Positions 8,133-17,588 of a stretch of DNA of 64,000 nucleotides are shown here, one piece after another. Each line of letters begins with the position of its first letter. Position 1 is the stretch's first letter. The position numbers and the translations under genes were made by a program. The notes beneath the pieces are model-generated. The model was given only the letters and a program-made list of their open reading frames with translations, was not told where the DNA came from and searched no databases. The stretch lies in the NCBI GenBank assembly GCA_964483455.1, contig CAZACK010000013.1:4136-68135 (forward strand), read 5' to 3'. Source of the DNA: CAYZJD01 sp964483455 (GTDB lineage: Bacteria > Acidobacteriota > Terriglobia > Bryobacterales > Bryobacteraceae).

Positions 8133-8639
8133 ATGGCGACGCAAGCAGCAATGATGGAAAGGTACGACGCGGAAGCCTGGGGACGCCCGCATTCGCGAAC
8201 CGGAGGCGCCGACCCGCACCGGTTGCGGGCGCTTCCCAACGAGGACGTCTACTTTTATCGCAAGCAGATCGACAACTCGCGGGTGGTGCGGGAGGCCGAT
8301 CCGGAGGCGAGAGCCCGCGCCTGGAAGTGGCTGGCGGGAACCGGGGCGGCCACGCTGCTGCTGGCGGTGATGTTTTCCCCGGCCATTTATGGACTGTTGG
8401 CGGGGTACCAGATCGAGGCGCTGAGGGCAGAACAACAACGCTTGATTGTTGAAAGCGATCGGCTGATGGTGGAGGAGACGCAACTGCTAAGCCCGCAGCG
8501 CCTCGAAGAGCTCGCGAAGATCCAGGAGTTCATCGACCCGTCGCCGGATCAAGTGGTGTACTTGAACCCGAAAGCCGACGGCTCGCTGGCGCTGAACGTG
8601 CACCCGGGGAAGCAGGGTTCGCCGACGGCGGGGCGCTGA
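8133..8639 (+). CDS. ftsL: FtsL-like bitopic division protein
   Basis: 168 residues: a cytoplasmic N-terminal tail of about 65 residues, one transmembrane helix (about 68-92, WLAGTGAATLLLAVMFSP), then a coiled-coil-like periplasmic segment (EALRAEQQRLIVESDRLMVEE) and a short tail. The position between rsmH and ftsI and the topology are those of FtsL, part of the FtsQLB complex. Sequence identity is weak, as usual for FtsL, so the assignment rests mainly on synteny. Confidence 0.7.
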   Translation: MATQAAMMERYDAEAWGRPHSRTGGADPHRLRALPNEDVYFYRKQIDNSRVVREADPEARARAWKWLAGTGAATLLLAVMFSPAIYGLLAGYQIEALRAEQQRLIVESDRLMVEETQLLSPQRLEELAKIQEFIDPSPDQVVYLNPKADGSLALNVHPGKQGSPTAGR

Positions 8640-8661
8640 AGATCCTGCGGAGACAGTGTCA

Positions 8662-8681
8662 GGCAGGCGAAAACGCCTGCC
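8662..8681. repeat. REP-like palindrome, copy 1
   Basis: Perfect 8-bp inverted repeat GGCAGGCG-AAAA-CGCCTGCC followed by CCACC, in the 155-bp gap between ftsL and ftsI. The same core occurs at 12408, 12488 and 42695 and as a degraded copy at 58977. Confidence 0.8.
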
Positions 8682-8794
8682 CCACCTGGGCTGATGGAAA
8701 CCAGATGGGCGACGGATTTCGGGGAGGCAAGAACTTCCGCCCGAGCCCTGGGGTGGGGAGAGTCCCGGATCGATGACGGCATGAAGGGGCGCGC

Positions 8795-10798
8795 ATGAAT
8801 CCACGAGCCGGAGCGCGAGCGACCAACCGGGTGTTCCTACTGGCCGGATTCGCCTTTCTTTGGGCGACGCTGATCGCCGGCCGCCTGATTTGGATTCAGG
8901 TATTCCGCCACGGTTACTACCGGGAGAAGGCGGACCGCCAGCAGCTCCTCCGGATCGAGCTGAGCGCGCATCGGGGAACCATCTACGACCGCAACGGCCA
9001 GCCGATGGCGATGAGCCTGCCGGTGGATTCAGTATGCGTGGACACGCGGCGCATGCCCGAGTTCCCACTGGCCGCGGACATTATCGCCCCGATACTCAAA
9101 TTGGACCGGGAGGATCTGATTGACAGGCTCGAAACCGCGGCGCGGAATCCGAAGCGGCGGGGATTCGTTTGGATCAAGCGCCGGATCAGCCCGGAGGAAT
9201 CGGGGCGTCTGCGCAGTTTGAAGCTGGGCTGGATCGGATTTCGCAAGGAAAGCGAGCGGCGCTATCCCTACGGATCGATCGGCGCCCACGTCGTGGGCGC
9301 GGTCGATCATGCGGAGCGGGGCAATTCGGGCCTGGAACTGGGCCTCGACGAGGAACTGCGGGGCCGTTCCGGCGCGGCTCGGGTGCTCGCGGATGTCCGG
9401 CGGCGCGGGGTGAGCTCCGAGATTTCCGCCGAGGCGCTGGCCGGCATGAACGTCACGCTGACAATCGATCACCGGCTCCAGTTCATTGCCGAGAGCGCGC
9501 TCGAGAGGGCGGCGGAGGAAAACGGCTGCGCCACCGGCAGCCTGGTGGCGATGATTCCGCGGACCGGGGAGATCCTGGCGCTGGCAAGCTATCCGGGTTT
9601 TGACCCGACGCAACCGATCCGGGCGCGCGCGAATCTGTCCCGACGCACGAACCAGGCGGTGTCGGTACCGTTCGAGCCGGGGTCGGTTTTCAAGGTGGTG
9701 ACGGTGGCGGCCGCGCTGGAGACCACCAACCTGACGCCGGAGACGATCATCCCGTGCGGCAGCGGGCGGATGAGGCTATTCGGCCGCGTCATCCGGGATC
9801 ACCATGCGTACTCCGCGCTGCCGATGGCGGACGTGTTGGCGAAGTCGAGCAACATCGGCGCGATTCACATCGGACTGAAGGTGGGTGAGGCGCGGCTGCT
9901 GGAGTATGTACGGCGTTTCGGATTTGGCGGACCCACGGGGATTCCGCTTCCCGCCGAGTCGGCGGGGATGGTGCGGGAACTGCGCTACTGGGGCAGAAGC
10001 TCGATCGGAAGCGTGGCCATGGGCCACGAAATCAGCTCGACGGCGGTCCAGCTTGCGCGCGCGTGCTCGGCCTTCGCCAATGGCGGGATGCTGGTCGAAC
10101 CGCGGCTGATCCTCCGGCGGGCGCGGCCGGGACAGGCGCCCGAGCCGGAGCGCACGGCGGAACCTCGACGCGTCATCCAGCCCGAGACAGCGATCACGAT
10201 GCGCCGCTTGATGGAGGGGGTGGTGCTGACCGGGACCGGCAAGCTGGCGCGGCTAGACGGGTACAGTTGCGGCGGCAAGACGGGCTCGGCGCAGATTTTC
10301 GACCTGGCGGCAAGGCGGTACACGCACCGCTACAACGCGTCATTCATGGGTTTCGCGCCGGTGGGCAATCCGGCGATCGTGGTGGTGGTGACGCTGAATG
10401 GCGCGTCGAAGTTCGGCGGCGCAGTAGCGGCGCCGGTTTTCCGAGAGGTGGCGACGGCGGCCTTGCGGCTGCTGGACGTGCCAAGAGATCTTCCCGACAC
10501 TCCTCCCACTCGGGAAGAAGAGCCGGTCGATGTTACCGACCTGGCTATCGCTGACCTGGGGTCCCCTTCTCCATCGCTCCCAAACACGGGGACCCCAGTT
10601 TCTTCCAACCCGGCGGAATTGTGGGGGCCGACGGTGCCGGACTTCTATGGCAAGACCATGCGGGCCGCTCTGGAGGAATCGGCCGCCAACGGCGTGCCGG
10701 TCGAACTGGCCGGCAGCGGGCTTGTCCGCGCGCAATCGCCGGCCGCGGGCAGCATCTTGCCCAGGGGCGAGAGGGTTCGGCTCCAGTTCGCGCGATGA
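8795..10798 (+). CDS. ftsI: Division transpeptidase FtsI (PBP3) with C-terminal PASTA domain
   Basis: 667-residue class B penicillin-binding protein that cross-links septal peptidoglycan in the periplasm. One N-terminal membrane helix (residues about 12-33), the pedestal domain, then the transpeptidase with SVFK (active Ser, FEPGSVFKVV), SSN (KSSNIGAI) and KTG (GGKTGSAQ) motifs. The last 55 residues (PDFYGKTMRAALEE...) form one PASTA repeat, which may sense muropeptides or lipid II. The stop overlaps the murE start by ATGA. Confidence 0.95.
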   Translation: MNPRAGARATNRVFLLAGFAFLWATLIAGRLIWIQVFRHGYYREKADRQQLLRIELSAHRGTIYDRNGQPMAMSLPVDSVCVDTRRMPEFPLAADIIAPILKLDREDLIDRLETAARNPKRRGFVWIKRRISPEESGRLRSLKLGWIGFRKESERRYPYGSIGAHVVGAVDHAERGNSGLELGLDEELRGRSGAARVLADVRRRGVSSEISAEALAGMNVTLTIDHRLQFIAESALERAAEENGCATGSLVAMIPRTGEILALASYPGFDPTQPIRARANLSRRTNQAVSVPFEPGSVFKVVTVAAALETTNLTPETIIPCGSGRMRLFGRVIRDHHAYSALPMADVLAKSSNIGAIHIGLKVGEARLLEYVRRFGFGGPTGIPLPAESAGMVRELRYWGRSSIGSVAMGHEISSTAVQLARACSAFANGGMLVEPRLILRRARPGQAPEPERTAEPRRVIQPETAITMRRLMEGVVLTGTGKLARLDGYSCGGKTGSAQIFDLAARRYTHRYNASFMGFAPVGNPAIVVVVTLNGASKFGGAVAAPVFREVATAALRLLDVPRDLPDTPPTREEEPVDVTDLAIADLGSPSPSLPNTGTPVSSNPAELWGPTVPDFYGKTMRAALEESAANGVPVELAGSGLVRAQSPAAGSILPRGERVRLQFAR

Positions 10799-12294
10799 GC
10801 GAGGAGCGTGGCCGAATGACGATCGGCGCTATCCTCGCGGGAGTCAAGCTGCGGGGCCCTCTCGGTGCGGACATCGCTTCACTGCACGTTACGGGTCTCG
10901 AGTATGATTCCCGCCGGGTGAGCCCTGGCGTGGTGTTCTTCGCGTTCCGAGGGCAGCACGCCGACGGGCGGGCCTTCGCGCACGACGCCGTCGCGCGCGG
11001 GGCTCCGGCAGTGATCAGCGACTCGCCGAAGCCGGAGGGGTTTGACGGTCCGTGGATCGAAGTGGAGCACGGCCGGGAGGCGCTGGCCAAAGCCGCCCGC
11101 AACTTCTATGGCGCGCCGGACACGCGCGTGCTGTTGACCGGGATCACGGGCACCAACGGCAAGACGACGGTCAGCTACCTGGTCGATTCGGTGCTGCGCG
11201 CCGCCGGGTTGACGACTGCCCTCATCGGCACCATCGAATACCACGTGGCGGGTGAAGTCCGGCCGGCGGTGAACACCACTCCGGAATCACTGGACCTCCA
11301 CCGGATCCTGGTGGAGCTACTGCGAAAGGGCGGCAGCCATGCCACAATGGAAGTCTCCTCGCACGCGCTAGCGCTGGCGAGAGTCCACGGAGTTCAGTTC
11401 CATACGGCGGTTTTCACCAACCTCACCAGAGACCACCTGGACTTCCACGACACGATGGAGGAATACTTCGCGGCCAAGCGCCGGCTGTTCGAGGGGTACG
11501 GCGAGCGGCCCCCGCTGTGGGCGGCGATTAACGCCGACGATGCCTATGGGCGGCGCTTGGAAAGGAGTCCGGAGACGCGGCGGTTGCTTTACGGAATCAG
11601 GGACGGCGCCGAGGTGCGCGCGACGCGAATCTCGGCTACGGCCGGCGGGCTGAGATTTGACGTGCAGACCAACGGGCGGCGGTTCGAAGTGCGCTCGGAG
11701 CTGATCGGAAGGATGAACGTCTACAACATCCTGGCGGCGTGCTGCGCCGGTTTCAGCCACGGCTTGAGCGACGACGCGATTGCGCGGGGCATCGCCTCGT
11801 GCCGGGCTATTCCGGGCCGGTTCGAGCGCGTGGACTGCGGACAGCCATTCACTGTGGTCGTGGACTACGCGCACACCGACGACGCCCTGCGGAACATCGT
11901 TCAGGTGGCCCGGGAACTGACGCCGAAGCGGGTGATCACGCTGTTTGGCTGCGGCGGGGACCGCGATCGCACGAAGCGGCCGCTGATGGGCGAAGCGGCC
12001 TCCGAACTGAGCGACTTCGTCGTGCTGACGTCGGACAACCCACGTTCCGAGGACCCGCTGGCGATTCTGAATGACGCGCTCGTGGGGGTCCAGCGGCAAG
12101 ACGATAGCTACCTGGCAGAACCGGACCGGCGGAAAGCGATCCGCCTGGCGTTGGAAGAGGCGCAGCCCGGGGATTTCGTCATCCTTGCAGGGAAGGGCCA
12201 CGAGACTTACCAGATTCTGAAGGACCGCACCGTCCCGTTCGACGACCGCGAGGTGGCGAGGGAGATTCTGCGGGGAATGGGGTACGGGGAATGA
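10795..12294 (+). CDS. murE: UDP-MurNAc-tripeptide synthetase MurE (meso-DAP adding)
   Basis: 499-residue Mur ligase that adds the third residue to the peptidoglycan stem in the cytoplasm. Seen: ATP loop GTNGKTTV, TTPESLDLH, the HxxDxxxFTNLTRDHLD-like segment, GCGGDRDRTKRPLMG, and DNPRSEDP. The DNPR motif is the known signature for meso-diaminopimelate. ATG 10795 overlaps the ftsI stop; an internal ATG at 10816 is possible. The stop is followed by a 277-bp gap with two palindromic repeats before murF. Confidence 0.96.
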   Translation: MSEERGRMTIGAILAGVKLRGPLGADIASLHVTGLEYDSRRVSPGVVFFAFRGQHADGRAFAHDAVARGAPAVISDSPKPEGFDGPWIEVEHGREALAKAARNFYGAPDTRVLLTGITGTNGKTTVSYLVDSVLRAAGLTTALIGTIEYHVAGEVRPAVNTTPESLDLHRILVELLRKGGSHATMEVSSHALALARVHGVQFHTAVFTNLTRDHLDFHDTMEEYFAAKRRLFEGYGERPPLWAAINADDAYGRRLERSPETRRLLYGIRDGAEVRATRISATAGGLRFDVQTNGRRFEVRSELIGRMNVYNILAACCAGFSHGLSDDAIARGIASCRAIPGRFERVDCGQPFTVVVDYAHTDDALRNIVQVARELTPKRVITLFGCGGDRDRTKRPLMGEAASELSDFVVLTSDNPRSEDPLAILNDALVGVQRQDDSYLAEPDRRKAIRLALEEAQPGDFVILAGKGHETYQILKDRTVPFDDREVAREILRGMGYGE

Positions 12295-12407
12295 GGCAAG
12301 GAACACATTCTCTGGACTTTGAACCGGGCTACCGGCTCCACAGCGAGACAGCCAGACACTTCCTCCAGTTGAATCTGCGCCGACCTTCCTCGTCATTTGA
12401 CGCCGCA

Positions 12408-12429
12408 GGGCAGGCGAAAGCGCCTGCCC
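12408..12429. repeat. REP-like palindrome, copy 2
   Basis: GGGCAGGCG-AAAG-CGCCTGCCC, a 9-bp perfect stem with a 4-base loop. The 3' flank CCACCA...GGCTTCCGGCA is shared with copy 3 about 80 bp downstream, giving a unit of roughly 45 bp. Confidence 0.8.
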
Positions 12430-12487
12430 CACCAACACGGCTTCCGGCATTGGCGGAACTTAATGGCGCAGGCTTCAGCCCGCGCCA

Positions 12488-12507
12488 GGCAGGCGAAATC
12501 GCCTGCC
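12488..12507. repeat. REP-like palindrome, copy 3
   Basis: GGCAGGCG-AAAT-CGCCTGCC, perfect 8-bp stem, with the flank CCACCA...GCTTCCGGCA shared with copy 2. Confidence 0.8.
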
Positions 12508-12571
12508 CCACCAGCCAAGCTTCCGGCAGTGCGTCTAATGCCAAACAGGACCTGGATCAGGCGGAGGAAGA

Positions 12572-13915
12572 ATGACCCTAGCCCTTCAGGACGTCGCGCG
12601 GGCGATCGGAGCGGCGGTTCCCGTGGAGGCGGGCGTCGTCCACGGCTGGAGTGTCGATTCGCGCACGCTGGCTGCCGGCGACGCGTTTTTCGCTTTGCGC
12701 GGGCCGAACCATGACGGGCATGACTACGTCGCCGACGCGTTCCGGAAGGGCGCCGTTTGCGCGGTGGCGGAGCGCGCGGTCGACGCGCCGGGCACGATCC
12801 TCGTGGTCAACAACACGCTCGATGCGCTCCAGACGCTGGCCGCGTGGGCCCGCCGCCGATGGGGCGGACAGGTGATCGCTGTGACGGGCAGCGCCGGCAA
12901 GACCACGACCAAGGAAATCATCGCCCGGCTTCTCGAATCGGAGATGTCAACCGGCAGATCGGCCGGCAACCTGAACAACCACGTCGGCGTGCCGCTCTCG
13001 ATCCTGCGGTTGGATGGGGAAAGCCGAGTGGCCGTCCTCGAGATGGCGATGAACCATCCGGGCGAGATCCGCCGCCTGGCGGAGATCGCGCGGCCGGACA
13101 TCGGCGTGGTCACCAACGTCGGCCATGCCCACGCGGAGGCGTTCGGTTCGATCGAAGAGATTGCGCTGGCCAAGCGCGAACTGATCGAGACGCTGCCCCG
13201 CAACGGAACGGCGGTGCTGAACGCGGACGATCCCCGCGTGGCGCGATTCCGCGAGATTCACCCGGGGCCGGCGGTGACCTTCGGGCTGTCCGAGGAGGCA
13301 GACGTTCGGGCGGAGGCGGTGGAGTATCGAGAAGACGGCGTGCGTTTCCGCTTGAACGGGGCGATCGAATTCGAGGCGCCGCTCGCCGGCCGCCACGGTT
13401 TGATGAATCTGCTGGCGGCCCTGACGGTCGCCCGCGTGTTCGGGATCACGGCCGGGAGCCTGCGCGACGCGGTCCGCTCGATCGCCGCCGGGCCCATGCG
13501 CGGCCGGCGATTCTCGCACAACGGAATCGAGGTGATTGACGATTGCTACAACTCCAACCCGGAGGCGGCGTGCGCGATGCTCGACGCGCTGCGGGGGATT
13601 CCGGCGCGGCGCCACGGGGCCGTGCTGGGGGAGATGCTCGAGCTCGGACGCTGGTCCGAGTCCTTGCACCGCGACGTCGGACGCTACGCGGCGCGGTGCG
13701 GGATCTGTGTGCTCGTTGGGATACGCGGCGCCGCCCGCCACATGGTCGAGGAGGCCGTGAAATTCGGACTGCCGGACAGCGCCGCGTTTTTTTTTGAGGA
13801 TCCCGCCGGCGCCGGCGACTGCGCCCGCGGCTTGTTCCGTGAGGGCGACGCCGTGCTGTTCAAGGGCTCGCGCGGCACCCGGGTGGAACTGGTGTTAGAA
13901 CGTTTTCTGAAGTAG
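12572..13915 (+). CDS. murF: UDP-MurNAc-tripeptide--D-Ala-D-Ala ligase MurF
   Basis: 447-residue Mur ligase that attaches D-Ala-D-Ala to complete the UDP-MurNAc-pentapeptide. Seen: SVDSRTLAAGDAFFALRG in the N-terminal domain, ATP loop GSAGKTTTKE, the NLNNHVGVPL segment, AVLEMAMNHPGEI, and IDDCYNSNPEA in the C-terminal domain. Length is typical. The next gene, mraY, starts 7 bases after the stop. Confidence 0.96.
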   Translation: MTLALQDVARAIGAAVPVEAGVVHGWSVDSRTLAAGDAFFALRGPNHDGHDYVADAFRKGAVCAVAERAVDAPGTILVVNNTLDALQTLAAWARRRWGGQVIAVTGSAGKTTTKEIIARLLESEMSTGRSAGNLNNHVGVPLSILRLDGESRVAVLEMAMNHPGEIRRLAEIARPDIGVVTNVGHAHAEAFGSIEEIALAKRELIETLPRNGTAVLNADDPRVARFREIHPGPAVTFGLSEEADVRAEAVEYREDGVRFRLNGAIEFEAPLAGRHGLMNLLAALTVARVFGITAGSLRDAVRSIAAGPMRGRRFSHNGIEVIDDCYNSNPEAACAMLDALRGIPARRHGAVLGEMLELGRWSESLHRDVGRYAARCGICVLVGIRGAARHMVEEAVKFGLPDSAAFFFEDPAGAGDCARGLFREGDAVLFKGSRGTRVELVLERFLK

Positions 13916-13922
13916 GCGTACG

Positions 13923-15056
13923 ATGCTGTACTGGCTTCTTTACGAACAACTCTATCCTCATTTCTTTCCATTTCCGCTGTTCCGCTACATCACGTTCCGG
14001 ACCGCGTTCGCCAGCCTCACGGCGCTGTTTCTCTGCATCGTGCTCGGGCCGTGGCTGATCGCGCGGCTGCGGGAGCTTCAGATCGGCCAGCACATCCGGG
14101 AAGACGGGCCGAAGTCGCACACCAGGAAGGCCGGCACCCCGACGATGGGCGGCGTGTTGATTATCATCTCGATCGTTCTTCCCACGCTGCTGTGGGCCAA
14201 TCTTCGTAACCCGTACCTGTGGATCGCCATGTTCGGCCTGGTGTCGTTCGGCGCCATAGGCTTCTGGGACGATTACGCGAAGGTTCGCCGCCGCCGGAAC
14301 CTCGGCCTGACGGCGCGGCGGAAGTTCGGGCTACAGATCCTCGGGGCGCTGCTGGTCGGCGTGTTTCTCCTGGTTCTGCACGCGATGAACCTCTACTCGA
14401 CGACGATGAACGTGCCGTTCTTCAAGCAGTTCCGGCCGGACCTGCTGATCGACGCCTGGCTCCACGCGCCCGTCACCTACCCGCTGGCCTTCACTTTCTT
14501 CTTCGGATTTCTGATCGTCGTGCTGGTTGGGGCTTCGAACGCGGTCAACCTGACCGACGGGCTGGACGGGCTGGCCATCGGGCTGATGATCATCGCCGCC
14601 GGCGCGATGACCGTGCTGACGTACGCCAGCGGCCACGCCCAGTTCGCCAACTACCTCGACCTGGTGCGGCTGCCGGGCGCGGCGGAGCTGACCATTTTCT
14701 GCGGCGCGATGACCGGCGCCTCGATCGGCTTCCTCTGGTACAACGCGCATCCTGCGGACGTGTTCATGGGCGACGTCGGCTCGCTCTCGCTCGGCGGCGC
14801 GCTGGCGACGGTGGCCGTCCTGATCAAGCAGGAGATTCTGCTGCTGTTTGTCGGCGGGGTTTTCGTTCTCGAGACCCTGTCGGTGATTCTCCAGGTCGGC
14901 AGCTACAAGCTGCGCGGCAAGCGGATCTTCAAGATGGCGCCGCTGCATCACCATTTCGAGGCGCTGGGCTGGCAGGAATCCAAGATCATCGTGCGGTTCT
15001 GGATCGCCGGACTGGTGATGGCTTTGCTGGCGCTGAGCACGCTGAAGCTGAGGTAA
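13923..15056 (+). CDS. mraY: Phospho-MurNAc-pentapeptide transferase MraY
   Basis: 377-residue integral membrane enzyme with about ten helices. It makes lipid I from UDP-MurNAc-pentapeptide and undecaprenyl phosphate. Seen: HTRKAGTPTMGG, the DDYAKVRRRRNLGL aspartates, NLTDGLDGLAIG, GDVGSLSLGG and the cytoplasmic histidines in APLHHHFEALGW. N-terminal residues and length are normal for the family. Confidence 0.97.
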   Translation: MLYWLLYEQLYPHFFPFPLFRYITFRTAFASLTALFLCIVLGPWLIARLRELQIGQHIREDGPKSHTRKAGTPTMGGVLIIISIVLPTLLWANLRNPYLWIAMFGLVSFGAIGFWDDYAKVRRRRNLGLTARRKFGLQILGALLVGVFLLVLHAMNLYSTTMNVPFFKQFRPDLLIDAWLHAPVTYPLAFTFFFGFLIVVLVGASNAVNLTDGLDGLAIGLMIIAAGAMTVLTYASGHAQFANYLDLVRLPGAAELTIFCGAMTGASIGFLWYNAHPADVFMGDVGSLSLGGALATVAVLIKQEILLLFVGGVFVLETLSVILQVGSYKLRGKRIFKMAPLHHHFEALGWQESKIIVRFWIAGLVMALLALSTLKLR

Positions 15057-15063
15057 GGGAAGC

Positions 15064-16395
15064 GTGGATCTGGCGGGCGTCAATGTCGGGGTGGTGGGGA
15101 TGGCAAGATCGGGCCTCGCCGTGGTGGAGTTTCTGCTGAAGCAGGGCGCACGGCCACGCGCCATCGACGAGAAGCCCCTGGAGCAGCTTCCGGACGCCGC
15201 GCGAGTGCTCGGGCAGCTTGGCGTGCCGTTTCAGATCCAGTCCGAGGATGCGCTGGCGGACGCGGACCTGATCGTGATCTCACCGGGCGTTCCGCACGAT
15301 CTTGATTTGCTCCAGCAGGCGCGACGGAAGGGCGTCAAGGTGATAGGAGAAGTAGAACTGGCGGGCTGGTATCTTCAGGGCAAGACCATCGGCATCACCG
15401 GTTCGAACGGAAAGACGACGACCACGGCGCTGACCGGGCACCTGCTCCGGGAGAGCGGAATTCCCGTGCAGGTGGGCGGCAACATCGGCAATGCGGTTAC
15501 GGCGATGCTGGACGGGGCGAAGGCCGGGCAATGGAACGTGCTCGAACTGTCGAGCTTCCAGCTCGAGACGATCGAGCGGTTCCGCGCGCACGTCGGCGTC
15601 GCGCTCAACGTGACTCCCGATCACCTGGACCGCCACGGCACATTCGCGATTTACGCAAACGTCAAGGCGCGGCTGTTCGAGACGCAGCAGCCGGGGGATT
15701 GGGCGGTGCTGAACGCGGACGATGCCACCTGCGTGTCCTATAGCGGTCGCACGCCGGCCCGGCCGGTGTGGTTCAGTCTTACGCGTCCGGTCGAGCCCGG
15801 CGTGTGGCTCGCCGGCGGCCACCTGCTGTGCGACGGCGACCCGGTTGTCGCGGCGGCGGAGATCCCGCTGCGAGGGCGGCACAACATCGAGAACGTGATG
15901 GCGGCGGCGGCGGCGGCGCGGCTTGCCGGGGCTGACTTACAGTCGATCGCATCGGCCATCCGCACCTTTCCCGGCGTTGAGCACCGCCTGGAGTTCGTCC
16001 GCACGGTCGCCGGCGTGGAGTACTACAACGACTCCAAGGCAACCAATGTCGACGCGACGTTGAAGGCAATCGACGCGTTCCCGGGGCCGCTGTGGATCAT
16101 CCTGGGCGGCAAGGACAAGGGCAGCGATTACTCGCCGTTGGCGGCGCCGCTCGGATCGAAGGCGAAGGCGGCGCTGCTGATCGGGGCGGCGGCCGAGAAG
16201 ATCGGGGCTCACCTCGCAGGTTCGGTCGGACGGATCCCATGCGGCACGCTGGACAGGGCGGTCGCGACGGCCTGGCGCGAAGCGGCCGCGGGCGACACGG
16301 TGCTGCTGGCGCCGGCGTGCGCCAGCTTCGACCAGTTTGAAAACTACGAGCACCGCGGCCGGGTGTTCAAGAGACTCGTGATGGAACTGGAGTAA
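15064..16395 (+). CDS. murD: UDP-MurNAc-L-Ala--D-Glu ligase MurD
   Basis: 443 residues. Seen: N-terminal Rossmann segment VGMARSGLAVVEFL, ATP loop GITGSNGKTTTTAL, NIGNAV, LELSSFQLE, NVTPDHLDRHG and NDSKATNVDA, all MurD hallmarks. It adds D-Glu to UDP-MurNAc-L-Ala. The start is GTG 15064, 7 bases after the mraY stop; no ATG is near the homologous N terminus. Confidence 0.96.
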   Translation: MDLAGVNVGVVGMARSGLAVVEFLLKQGARPRAIDEKPLEQLPDAARVLGQLGVPFQIQSEDALADADLIVISPGVPHDLDLLQQARRKGVKVIGEVELAGWYLQGKTIGITGSNGKTTTTALTGHLLRESGIPVQVGGNIGNAVTAMLDGAKAGQWNVLELSSFQLETIERFRAHVGVALNVTPDHLDRHGTFAIYANVKARLFETQQPGDWAVLNADDATCVSYSGRTPARPVWFSLTRPVEPGVWLAGGHLLCDGDPVVAAAEIPLRGRHNIENVMAAAAAARLAGADLQSIASAIRTFPGVEHRLEFVRTVAGVEYYNDSKATNVDATLKAIDAFPGPLWIILGGKDKGSDYSPLAAPLGSKAKAALLIGAAAEKIGAHLAGSVGRIPCGTLDRAVATAWREAAAGDTVLLAPACASFDQFENYEHRGRVFKRLVMELE

Positions 16396-16457
16396 TTCGG
16401 TGACGCTCGGCGAGACCGGAGAATTGGGGATTGCGTAGCCTGTCACCGATTTTTCCT

Positions 16458-17588
16458 ATGGCACAACGAATCAAGACGGACTGGGTGCTGTTCGGGGCGG
16501 TGATTTTTCTCGTCGCTTTCGGACTGGTGATGGTGTTCAGCGCGTCGGCGGTGGTGGCTCACCAGAAGTACGGCTCCGGGACTTACTATCTGGCGAGGCA
16601 GCTCGGCTGGGCGTTCGTTTCCGTGCTTCTGATGATGTACCTGAAGTGGAAGGACTATCGATTGCTGAGAAGCCCGGTTTGGGTGTTCAGCCTGGTCAGC
16701 GTCGTGCTAGCGCTTGTGATCGCCACTTACTTTTACGACGGAAGGCGGATCCGGATCGGCTCGATCAGCATCCAGCCGTCGGAGTTCGCCAAGCCGGTGC
16801 TGATTCTGTTTCTCGCCTGGTTCGTCACGCGCCGCGCCCCGGCGATCAACCACCGGAACACGCTGTTGCCGGCGGCGATACTGGTCGGGCCGCTGGCGGG
16901 GGCGGTGATGTACGCCGACCTGGGCACGGCGATCGTGCTGGTGATCGCCGCCGCCGTGGTGTTCTTCGTGGGGGGACTGGAGCGGCGATTCCTGATCGCG
17001 GGCGGCATTCTCGTCGGGCTGGGCATTCTCGGCGCCGTCTTCTCCAAGCCGTACCGGATCGTGCGGATTTTCGGGCTGATCGACCCCGAGTACAAGATCC
17101 TGCGGCACTTCGACCGGGACGGGAAGCTGATGGCGTACATGCAGCGGTCGGCCGCGCACCGGGATCCCGATTACCACGTGCGCCAGTCGCTCATCGCGGT
17201 CGGCTCCGGCGGGCCGCTCGGCCTCGGGCCGTCCCACGGCAAGCAGAAGCTCTACTATTTGCCCGAGGCGCACACCGACTTCATCTACGCGGTGGTTGGG
17301 GAGGAGCTCGGCCTGTGGGGATCCCTGCTGGTGCTGTCGGCGTTCCTGATCATCCTGTGGCGCGGGCTTCGCCTGTATTTCCTCGCGCCGGACGATTTCG
17401 GAAAGTATCTCGCTCTGGGGGTCACCACAGTGGTGGTGGCCCAGGCGTTTATCAACATGAGCGTCGTTCTCGGCATGGGGCCGGCCAAGGGGATTCCCCT
17501 GCCGATGGTCAGTTACGGAGGCAGCTCCCTGCTCAGCATGCTGGCCTCGCTGGGCATCTTGCAGAGCATCGGCGACCATTCGGGATGA
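16458..17588 (+). CDS. ftsW: Septal glycosyltransferase FtsW (SEDS family)
   Basis: 376-residue SEDS protein with about ten membrane helices; it polymerises lipid II with FtsI. Seen: FSASAVVAHQKYG near the N terminus, RRIRIGSISIQPSEFAK, HTDFIYAVVGEELG, and the C-terminal GPAKGIPLPMVSYGGSS. ATG 16458 is chosen; TTG 16431 would add nine residues. The stop overlaps the murG ATG (ATGA). Confidence 0.95.
   Translation: MAQRIKTDWVLFGAVIFLVAFGLVMVFSASAVVAHQKYGSGTYYLARQLGWAFVSVLLMMYLKWKDYRLLRSPVWVFSLVSVVLALVIATYFYDGRRIRIGSISIQPSEFAKPVLILFLAWFVTRRAPAINHRNTLLPAAILVGPLAGAVMYADLGTAIVLVIAAAVVFFVGGLERRFLIAGGILVGLGILGAVFSKPYRIVRIFGLIDPEYKILRHFDRDGKLMAYMQRSAAHRDPDYHVRQSLIAVGSGGPLGLGPSHGKQKLYYLPEAHTDFIYAVVGEELGLWGSLLVLSAFLIILWRGLRLYFLAPDDFGKYLALGVTTVVVAQAFINMSVVLGMGPAKGIPLPMVSYGGSSLLSMLASLGILQSIGDHSG

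Larger units (their letters stand above)
12295..12571. other. murE-murF gap without a supported gene
   Basis: 277 bp inside the otherwise compact dcw cluster. It holds two REP-like palindromes (12408 and 12488), each followed by a related CCCCACCA...GCTTCCGGCA flank. An open frame across the gap (12291-12575) is made largely of the repeats and has no recognisable protein features. Confidence 0.7.

Noticed and set aside
12291..12575. 94-codon gene in the murE-murF gap
   Set aside because: Its start and stop overlap both neighbours neatly, but most codons lie in two REP-like palindromes and no protein pattern is visible.
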